Part shown: piece by piece, positions 57,675-64,000 of the stretch | How the letters are laid out: every line of letters starts with the position of its first letter | Position numbering within the stretch: the stretch's first letter is position 1 | Assembly: GCF_003669035.1 (NCBI RefSeq) | Contig: NZ_CP033070.1 | Span: forward strand, 3,844,001-3,908,000 | Reading direction: 5' to 3' | Origin: Chryseobacterium sp. 3008163 | GTDB lineage: Bacteria; Bacteroidota; Bacteroidia; Flavobacteriales; Weeksellaceae | DNA: 64,000 nt | The notes under the pieces: generated by a model | Seen by the model: the letters and a program-made list of their open reading frames with translations, nothing else | What the model was told of the DNA's origin: nothing | Databases searched by the model: none | Program-made: the position numbers and the translations under genes

Positions 57675-57682
57675 CAAAGATA
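57675..57682 (-). promoter_or_regulatory. -7 promoter element of the 57410 gene
   Basis: TATCTTTG on the minus strand fits TAnnTTTG, 22 nt before the start at 57652. Confidence 0.55.
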
Positions 57683-57689
57683 AATAAAA

Positions 57690-59005
57690 TTATTGGTATT
57701 TGTTCTTGTCAATTTTAATTTTTCGCAAAACTTTATACGTTGTGATGGTCGTTTTCTGTAATGTATCCTGTGGTTTGAAAGTGAGTTTAACTTTAGGATT
57801 AACAGTGCTTATTAGCTCTGCAATCTGCACTTTTTCAAGATCTTCCATATCATCCACATAAAATAAAAGTGGTGAATTTTCTAGTTTTTCTGATTTTAAA
57901 AAGGTAGACATTTCTTCTCTGTTTTCTAAGTAAAAACCTTTTGAAAGCCAAGTAAAAGCCAGTCCTGATAAAAGACTTAATGCCCCGATTATATAAGTTT
58001 TTAATCTGAAAATTTCAAAAACTTTTTTCAAATAAACCAACCAAATAGGAAAAGTAAAAGGTGCTAATAAGCGATAATCTAAAGGATCAATCCCATAAAA
58101 ATACTGTACGAAATAAGAACAAATAATTCCCGAAACGCCAAGCAGAATGATAAACTTTTCAGTTTCGGTAAGTTTGTTTTTTAAGAATAAAAATATAATG
58201 AGAAATACGTTTAAGATTCCTATTCCGTAAATTCCATAATTAATAATTCCTCCATTAGGATTAGACATGTGAATGAATGGGTTGAATGAGGTTGCTAATC
58301 CTTGGAAAAGTTCCGTAAGAAGTTGAGATGTAGGTTTTAGACCAATTTCTAAAACTTGATTCACATAATTTTGGTTGAATTGATCTATAAATAAAAACTT
58401 GTACAAAACAATGTATATAACTGCCAAAGATGCAGAAGTAATAAAGATCATCGCATAATTTTTTCTGAATGACAAAAGTCCAAATAATCCTACACCTCCA
58501 ATCATGAAAAGAGCACTATATCGAATATTAAAGATTAAAATTAAAGACAATGTCAGGTAGAGAATGCTTTTTGTTTTTGTCCATTTTTTTGAATGATACA
58601 ATTTGACACATACATCAAAATAAAGATAAAAGACAACATTAAACCTTCACTTAAAGTCGCTGAAAATATGCTGACAAAACTTAGAAATGAACAAACAACA
58701 ATAGATTCTTTGAGATAAAAATCTTTTTTCCATGCAAAGATGACAATCAAAAGAAATGAAATGATTCCGACAATTTTACTACTCCAAAATTCATCAAAAG
58801 CAAAGTAAGTGAAAAATCTGATGCTCAAAGGATAGCCTAATGGAGTAATTGTATTATCTATCGTTGGTAAAGCATCTGCAAATCGCATGTACCGAATAGA
58901 ATCGGGTGTTACTCTTCCTTTTTCATTTAATAAAAAACGCAAAATGGTCATCACTAAAGTAATGATGACCATTGATATTTGAATGTATTTTTCTTTAAGT
59001 TTCAT
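57690..59005 (-). CDS. Multi-spanning membrane protein, glycosyltransferase-like (frameshifted)
   Basis: About 438 residues after repair, with ten or so membrane segments and a small soluble C-terminus. An early loop RVTPDSIRYMRFADALPT, after the first membrane helix, has the D-S pair seen in GT-C type mannosyl/arabinosyltransferases, but the family call is tentative. The frame breaks in the T7 run at 58584-58590; one more base reads NCIIQKKWTKTKSILYLTL and joins the two pieces. They overlap in DNA, so both appear open by chance there. Substrate unknown. Confidence 0.65.
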
Positions 59006-59026
59006 CAGGTTGCATTAGATTGCAGC

Positions 59027-59034
59027 CAAATTTA
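59027..59034 (-). promoter_or_regulatory. -7 promoter element of the 57690 gene
   Basis: TAAATTTG on the minus strand fits TAnnTTTG, 21 nt before the start at 59005. Confidence 0.5.
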
Positions 59035-59066
59035 TAACTTAAAATTCACAACTCATAATTAAGAGG

Positions 59067-59960
59067 CTATTTTGAAAACATTTTTGCCACTTTTTCTGCT
59101 TTTTTACTTTCAGAATAGTCATAAAAACCTTCTCCGGATTTTACTCCCAGTTTTCCGGCCATTACCATATTTACCAATAATGGATTCGGAGCATATTTTG
59201 GATTTTTGAAACCGTCGTACATTACATTTAAGATTGCCAAGCAAACATCAAGACCAATAAAATCAGCTAACTGTAAAGGTCCCATTGGATGCGCCATTCC
59301 TAATTTCATAACGGTGTCAATTTCTTCTACTCCTGCAACGCCGTTGTATAAAGTTTCAATTGATTCATTAATCATTGGCATTAAGATTCTGTTGGCTACA
59401 AATCCCGGATAATCATTCACTTCTACAGGAACTTTTCCTAAGTTTTTGCTCATTTCGTAGATAGCATCAAAAGTATCCTTAGAAGTAGAGTAACCTTTGA
59501 TGATCTCAACCAATTTCATAATAGGAACCGGATTCATAAAGTGCATCCCGATTACTTTATCAGCTCTTTTTGTTGCAGCTGCAATTTTAGTAATAGAAAT
59601 TGAAGAAGTATTGGTAGACAAAATACAATTTTCAGGAGCAAATTCATCCATCTGAGCAAAGATTTTCAGTTTTAAATCCTGATTCTCTGTAGCTGCTTCC
59701 ACCACTAAATCTGCATTGGTAACCGCATCTTTCAACTCAGTGAAAGTTTTGATGTTTCCTAAAGTTTGTGATTTTTGTTCTTTTGTAAGGTTTCCCTTTG
59801 CAATTATTCTGTCAAGGTTGGTGGTGATGGTTTTCAATCCTCTGTCTAAAGCATCTTGAGAAACATCTACCAAATTTACACTAAAACCGCTTTGTGCGAA
59901 GGTATGTGCAATACCATTTCCCATGGTTCCAGCCCCGATAACTACAATGTTTTTGATCAT
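59067..59960 (-). CDS. 3-hydroxyacyl-CoA (3-hydroxybutyryl-CoA) dehydrogenase
   Basis: NAD(P)-dependent oxidation of 3-hydroxyacyl-CoA, in fatty-acid degradation or butyrate-type metabolism. The 297-residue protein has the Rossmann GAGTMGNGIAHTFAQSG and the family IGMHFMNPVPIMKLVEII, with the catalytic His in that segment, and PLQLADFIGLDVCL. Length is as for the short-chain single-function type (Hbd/PaaH). The start overlaps the stop of the upstream small exported protein by 4 nt, so the two are co-translated. Confidence 0.93.
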   Translation of the reverse strand: MIKNIVVIGAGTMGNGIAHTFAQSGFSVNLVDVSQDALDRGLKTITTNLDRIIAKGNLTKEQKSQTLGNIKTFTELKDAVTNADLVVEAATENQDLKLKIFAQMDEFAPENCILSTNTSSISITKIAAATKRADKVIGMHFMNPVPIMKLVEIIKGYSTSKDTFDAIYEMSKNLGKVPVEVNDYPGFVANRILMPMINESIETLYNGVAGVEEIDTVMKLGMAHPMGPLQLADFIGLDVCLAILNVMYDGFKNPKYAPNPLLVNMVMAGKLGVKSGEGFYDYSESKKAEKVAKMFSK

Positions 59961-60378
59961 TTTAATTGTTCTTTTTTATGTGGAATTAAATTTTTTAATT
60001 GAGTTAAATCATTTTTCTTCACAAGTTCAGAGCTTGTGAAAAAAATAGTTCCGCCACTGTTTTTGTCTCTTGAGTCATTTTGCGAATTTACAGTCGTTTC
60101 CAAACCTTTCACAAATTTCATTCTTTTACTTTTTGGAAGTGCGTCAATCCCGATATACAGTGCAAATTCACCTTCTCTTCCTAAGCCGGATTGTCTGAAA
60201 ATCTCAACCTTTTTTGCTTTAGATTTACCTTGAAAACTTTCAATGTAATTCATCACAGGAGCTGTGGAAGGAGTTCCGCAACACATGCTGCCATAACTCA
60301 GTTTTAGATAGCTTTCGCTTTTCTGCGCAAAAAAAAGCGTAAAGCTAAATAGTGCGAATGTTAATATTATTTTTTCAT
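59957..60378 (-). CDS. Small exported protein (140 aa, one base missing near the start)
   Basis: The frame starts at 60286 without a signal peptide, but adding one base in the T6 run at 60370-60375 extends it to an ATG at 60378 and gives a clean signal peptide (MKKIILTFALFSFTLFFAQK). Then LSYGSMCCGTPSTAPVMNYI follows. A CCGTPS motif and a C-terminal Lys-rich tail are the only features; I know no function. Directly upstream of the 3-hydroxyacyl-CoA dehydrogenase gene. Confidence 0.65.
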
Positions 60379-60408
60379 AAAATTTGTTTTAAAAATAAGC
60401 TTTAATAT

Positions 60409-61286
60409 TTACTTACTAAAATCATCCCAAACTGCTTTTGAAATGTCTGAAATTATTTTACAGTTTACCGCATCAGATTCTGTAGAATTGCTTACAAATA
60501 CGGCAATTGCATAACGTTTACCGTTGGGTAAAGTGATAATGGCAATCTCATTTTCTGCACCTGTTAATCCTGCATCATTTTTCCCTGAAGCTCCCGTTTT
60601 TCTTGCAACCGGCGTGTTTTTTGGAAGTTGCTCCACTAATTTATTGAGTCCGGTAGATGTTGATAAGATTACACTCATTAAATAATCTGTTGATTTTTTG
60701 AAAGTAATTTTCCATCATAGAATTTTTTCAAAACATCAACCGCAGATTGTGTGGTGCTATAATTTTTATACTGTAAACTCCAATCTTTATGCATTTCAGC
60801 TTCATTGTTTTTGATCTGAAAACCTTTTACTCCTTTTGAATCCATAAATTGCTGAACAGTTTTTGTACCTCCGAGCAATTTCAACATAATATCGCAGCCG
60901 TTGTTATCACTTTTTGCGACCGTTAATTCTAAAATTTCACTTAAAGGAACTTCCACACCGCCGTTTGGGTATTTGTCTCGAAGAGGAGACCAGGTATTTT
61001 CAAGCAAATTAGATTGGTCTAAATAAATTCTCTGATCTAATGAAAGTTTTCCTTTATCTACAAAATCCAAAACGGCCACTGCAATATGGAATTTAAAAAC
61101 ACTCTGCATCGGAAGTTTTTTGTCTGCGTTTCTATTGTATTTAAAACCATTCTCAAGGCCCAAAACAGAAACTCCTACTGTGGCTTTTTTATTTAAAAGA
61201 ATGACGTTGATTTTGTCGTGCAGACTCAATTTTTGTCCAAAACTAAAGGTTGAAATTAAAAGAAACAGCAGAATTGTTTTTTTCAT
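60409..61286 (-). CDS. Class A beta-lactamase, CIA/PER-like (frameshifted)
   Basis: A periplasmic serine beta-lactamase of subclass A2 by its look. Signal peptide MKKTILLFLLISTFSFGQK; active-site SVFK near residue 62 (S70 in class A numbering); SDNN (S130); then KTGASGKND (K234-T-G). The Omega-loop NNEAEMHKDW holds the E166-like Glu. The frame breaks at the AAA at 60680-60682; one more base reads KNQQIILMSVILSTSTGLNK and gives 292 residues. The repaired enzyme looks functional. No mobile element is next to it, so it is probably the resident chromosomal enzyme. Confidence 0.88.
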
Positions 61287-61320
61287 ACGAAGATTTTTAG
61301 CGGAAATTTTTATTTAAAAT

Positions 61321-61349
61321 AAATCCCTTTTAGATTCTAAAAGGGATTT
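61321..61349 (-). terminator. Terminator of the Gfo/Idh/MocA gene
   Basis: A perfect 14-bp inverted repeat around one base, with core AATCCCTTTTAGA / TCTAAAAGGGATT, 62 nt after the stop at 61411. Confidence 0.85.
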
Positions 61350-61410
61350 GCAATTTAATATTTTTATTTATTTCAATTAAATTAAAAATGAGTTAAGGCG
61401 GAATTTTGAC

Positions 61411-62373
61411 TTATGAAATCAATTTCATAATTTCCAGAGCCACTTTCAAAGCTTCAGTTCCGTCTTCCAAAGAAACTTCCACATTTTTATCTTCCAAAAT
61501 GGCATCTGCAAAAGAATTTAATTCATCCAAAATTGCATTATTAGGCTGAATGTTTGGGTATTCAAATAAAATCTGATTCTTCTCACCTTCAGCATTTTCA
61601 ATAATCATATCAAATGGAGTAGGGTTTTCCGGAGCATCTTTCATTCGGATGACTTCTGCTTTTTTCTCTAAAAAATCTACAGAAACATAAGCGTCTTTTT
61701 GGAAAAATCTGCTTTTTCTCATCGCTTTCATGGATATTCTTGAGGTTGTCAAATTGGCAACACATCCATTTTCAAACTCGATTCTTGCATTGGCAATGTC
61801 TGGGCTTTTGCTTACCACACAAACTCCGCTTGCATGAATATTTTTAACTTTAGATTTTACGACACTCAATAAAATATCTAAATCATGAATCATTAAATCC
61901 AAAACTACTGAAACGTCAGTCCCGCGAGGATTAAATTCTGCCAAACGGTGAATTTCAATAAACATCGGATTCTGGATGTAATCTTTGGCTCCGATAAAAG
62001 CCGGATTATACCTTTCAACGTGCCCAACCTGCGCTTTGATACCAAATTCACGGCATTTATAAAGGATTTCTTCTGCCTGTTCTAAAGTTTGGGTAATAGG
62101 TTTTTCTATGAAAAAATGAAGACCTTTATCAATGGCTTTCAGAGCGTAATCATAATGATAAAGTGTTGGCGTTACAATATCCAACATGTCAATCTGGTTA
62201 AGTAAATCTTCAAGGTTTTCAAAATATTTGTAACCAAATTCAGTCTCCAGTTTTTTACCGTTTTCTGCATCCTTATCGTGGAAACCAATGAATTCATATT
62301 TATCAGACTGATTCAGAAGTCGTAAATGTATTTTTCCCAAATGTCCGGCACCTACCAAACCTGCTTTCAACAT
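61411..62373 (-). CDS. Gfo/Idh/MocA family oxidoreductase
   Basis: NAD(P)-dependent sugar or inositol-type dehydrogenase of 320 residues. The Rossmann GAGHLGKIHLRLL is at the N-terminus, FFIEKPITQTLEQAEE carries the family EKP, and VGHVERYNPAF and DLMIHDLDILL hold the active-site Asp and His. Substrate unknown. Divergent from pcm. Confidence 0.9.
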   Translation of the reverse strand: MLKAGLVGAGHLGKIHLRLLNQSDKYEFIGFHDKDAENGKKLETEFGYKYFENLEDLLNQIDMLDIVTPTLYHYDYALKAIDKGLHFFIEKPITQTLEQAEEILYKCREFGIKAQVGHVERYNPAFIGAKDYIQNPMFIEIHRLAEFNPRGTDVSVVLDLMIHDLDILLSVVKSKVKNIHASGVCVVSKSPDIANARIEFENGCVANLTTSRISMKAMRKSRFFQKDAYVSVDFLEKKAEVIRMKDAPENPTPFDMIIENAEGEKNQILFEYPNIQPNNAILDELNSFADAILEDKNVEVSLEDGTEALKVALEIMKLIS

Positions 62374-62436
62374 AGCTTTTTAATTTGTGTAAATATAGTA
62401 ATTTTAGATATTCGGAAACAGATGATAGGTTTTAGG

Positions 62437-62467
62437 TTGACAAATAATGATTGTTTTAGTATTTTTG
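62437..62467 (+). promoter_or_regulatory. Promoter of pcm (-33 and -7 elements)
   Basis: TTG at 62437-62439, then 20 nt, then TATTTTTG at 62460-62467: a complete Bacteroidota-type promoter about 38 nt before the pcm start at 62506. The best-preserved promoter in the window. Confidence 0.65.
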
Positions 62468-62505
62468 TGATAAACTAGCGCCTGCTAACTAATAACAACG
62501 ATCTG

Positions 62506-63159
62506 ATGACGCACGATTCATTTGCACACAAAGGGAAAAGAAAGAATTTAATCAATTATTTACGCCAGCAAATTGGGATTTCTGACGAGAATGTACTTTC
62601 TGCGATGAATGAGATTCCGAGACATCTTTTTATCGAAAGTATTTTTGAAGATTTTGCTTATGAAGACCGGGCTTTTCCTATTTTGGCGCATCAGACGATT
62701 TCGCATCCTTCAACGGTAGCAGAGCAGTCTGAACTTTTACAATTAAAACAAGGTGAAAAAGTTCTGGAAATTGGTACTGGTTGTGGTTATCAGACTGCAG
62801 TTTTATTGGCCATGAAAGGTTTGGTGTATACGATTGAGAGGCAGAAAGATTTGTTTGATTATTCTAAAAAGAAATTCAGAGAACTGCATTTATACCCGAA
62901 GTTTCAGAGTTTTGGGGATGGTTTTGCCGGGCTTCCGACATTTGCACCTTTTGACAAAATTATCGTGACTTGCGGAGCTGCAGTTTTACCGACAGAATTA
63001 TTAAAACAATTAAAAGTAGGCGGAAAAATGGTCATTCCATTAGGTCCTACGGACGAGCAGGTTTTGTACAGGTTTACAAAAATTTCGCTTACAGAAATTG
63101 AAAAAGAAGAGTTTGGCGCCTACAAATTTGTGCCGATGTTAAATAATACCAATCAATAG
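62506..63159 (+). CDS. pcm: Protein-L-isoaspartate O-methyltransferase
   Basis: Repairs isoaspartyl residues by SAM-dependent methylation, allowing return to aspartate. The 217-residue product has the SAM-binding VLEIGTGCGYQTAVLLAM, the substrate loop TISHPSTVAEQSELL and the late KMVIPLGP. Complete. It is followed after 3 nt by the DUF1801-like gene, so the two form an operon. Confidence 0.95.
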   Translation: MTHDSFAHKGKRKNLINYLRQQIGISDENVLSAMNEIPRHLFIESIFEDFAYEDRAFPILAHQTISHPSTVAEQSELLQLKQGEKVLEIGTGCGYQTAVLLAMKGLVYTIERQKDLFDYSKKKFRELHLYPKFQSFGDGFAGLPTFAPFDKIIVTCGAAVLPTELLKQLKVGGKMVIPLGPTDEQVLYRFTKISLTEIEKEEFGAYKFVPMLNNTNQ

Positions 63160-63162
63160 ATT

Positions 63163-63558
63163 ATGATCAATCCCGATATTCTTGATTACAACGATAAGCA
63201 ATCTGATTCAGATCAGGAAATGTGCGCTTTGCTTTCAAAAATTATTGATTTAGAATTGAAAGATTCAGAAAATAAAATCTGGCATGCGCATCCGGTTTGG
63301 TTTTTAGAAGGAAATCCAATCGTTGGTTATAGCAAACAGAAAAAGGGAATCCGTCTCATGTTTTGGAGCGGAAAATCTTTTAATGAAGAAAAACTGAATG
63401 TTGAAGGTGAAAAATTTCAAGATGCTTCAGTGTTTTTTAACGATAAAACTGAAATCGATGAAGTTGATTTGAAATGTTGGCTCGCAAAATCTATAGAAAT
63501 ACAATGGGATTATAAGAATATTGTAAAGAGAAAAGGTGAACTAGTGAGACTAAAATAA
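63163..63558 (+). CDS. DUF1801-like protein
   Basis: A 131-residue cytoplasmic protein with IWHAHPVWFLEGNPIVGYSK and IRLMFWSGKSF, the core of the DUF1801 (YdhG/YjbR-like) fold. The function is not established. It is probably co-transcribed with pcm; a hairpin terminator follows. Confidence 0.75.
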   Translation: MINPDILDYNDKQSDSDQEMCALLSKIIDLELKDSENKIWHAHPVWFLEGNPIVGYSKQKKGIRLMFWSGKSFNEEKLNVEGEKFQDASVFFNDKTEIDEVDLKCWLAKSIEIQWDYKNIVKRKGELVRLK

Positions 63559-63596
63559 CTTTTTGGAACGAGAATTGAAGCAATTAATCATAATTT

Positions 63597-63627
63597 AACC
63601 TCACTTTTTAATGTTGAGGTTTTTTGT
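63597..63627 (+). terminator. Terminator after the DUF1801-like gene
   Basis: Stem AACCTCA / TGAGGTT (63597-63603, 63615-63621) and a T run, 39 nt after the stop at 63558. Confidence 0.75.
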
Positions 63628-63652
63628 TTTAAATATTTAATCATAAAAATTA

Positions 63653-64000
63653 ATGAAAGTATTCATCAATAAAAGAATTCCGGAAATAGGAATTACAATG
63701 CTGAAAGAAGCAGGTTTGCAAGTTACCTTGGCAGAAAATCCTGAACTGACGCAGGCAGAATGGCTGAAATATTGTAAAAATGCAGACGCAATTCTGAATG
63801 TCGGACAAAATACATACGATAAGGATTTCTTTGAAAAATTCCCCAATATTAAAGCGATTGCGCTGTACTCTGTGGGTTTTGATCATGTAGATATTGATGA
63901 AGCCAACAAAAGAAATATTCCTGTAGGAAATACGCCGGAAGTTCTAAGCAAAGCAACTTCTGATGTAGCTTTTCTGCTAATGCAATCGGTTGCAAGAAGA
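63653..64000 (+). CDS. D-2-hydroxyacid dehydrogenase (partial, 5' end)
   Basis: The N-terminal 116 codons of a D-isomer-specific 2-hydroxyacid dehydrogenase (glycerate/glyoxylate-type). It opens MKVFINKRIPEIGITMLKEA, and IKAIALYSVGFDHVDIDEAN with IPVGNTPEVLSKATSDVAFL is the typical substrate-binding domain of the family. The NAD-binding domain lies beyond the window edge. Minus-strand open frames here are shadows of this gene. Confidence 0.9.
   Translation, partial: MKVFINKRIPEIGITMLKEAGLQVTLAENPELTQAEWLKYCKNADAILNVGQNTYDKDFFEKFPNIKAIALYSVGFDHVDIDEANKRNIPVGNTPEVLSKATSDVAFLLMQSVARR

Overview
The window looks like chromosome of a Chryseobacterium-like flavobacterium (Bacteroidota, Weeksellaceae). 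The DNA is AT-rich. Many genes are preceded by the Bacteroidota -7 promoter element TAnnTTTG, and secreted proteins have short signal peptides ending in FGQK or FAQK. Gene sets are typical of the group: folP/DUF1599/BT_3928/tpiA, DUF5686 outer-membrane proteins, a CIA/PER-like class A beta-lactamase and a two-motif DnaJ. I found no rRNA, tRNA, CRISPR array, transposase or prophage.

Left part (1-24150), mostly minus strand. A tandem array of near-identical small secreted proteins runs off the left edge and lies behind a decayed lipoprotein gene. Next is a metabolic block: tpiA, an S9 oligopeptidase, a TerB-like protein, a BT_3928-type membrane protein and DUF1599, divergent from folP. A secreted M28 peptidase follows. 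Then three DUF5686 paralogues surround a di-haem cytochrome c peroxidase and a PhoX/DUF839-like lipoprotein.

Middle (24150-28000), the accessory region. It holds a compact C-M-R restriction-modification operon related to NgoPII, with a candidate C-protein operator on its promoter. Beside it are a broken gene made of nine 21-nt (heptad) repeats, an unrecognised gene of higher GC split by an amber codon, and a mosaic of dispersed repeats. This is the least explained stretch.

Right part (28000-64000), mostly housekeeping: alaS, msrA, an ABC-2 transporter, an AAA ATPase, prfB, DedA, DUF808, dnaJ-grpE, purB, purL with a barstar-like gene, an SGNH hydrolase and a gamma-glutamylcyclotransferase, dnaN, pheT, a class A beta-lactamase, pcm, and the start of a 2-hydroxyacid dehydrogenase at the right edge.

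A caveat affects the whole annotation. At least fourteen single-base deletions, nearly all in A/T runs, break otherwise intact genes, including the essential alaS (once) and pheT (twice). The deletions point to homopolymer errors in the assembly more than to real decay. I therefore give full spans for these genes and state where each frame breaks. A few lesions do not fit that pattern and may be real: in-frame stops at 2660, 3065 and 27318, a G8 tract at 1546, and an internal deletion in a GH43 gene.
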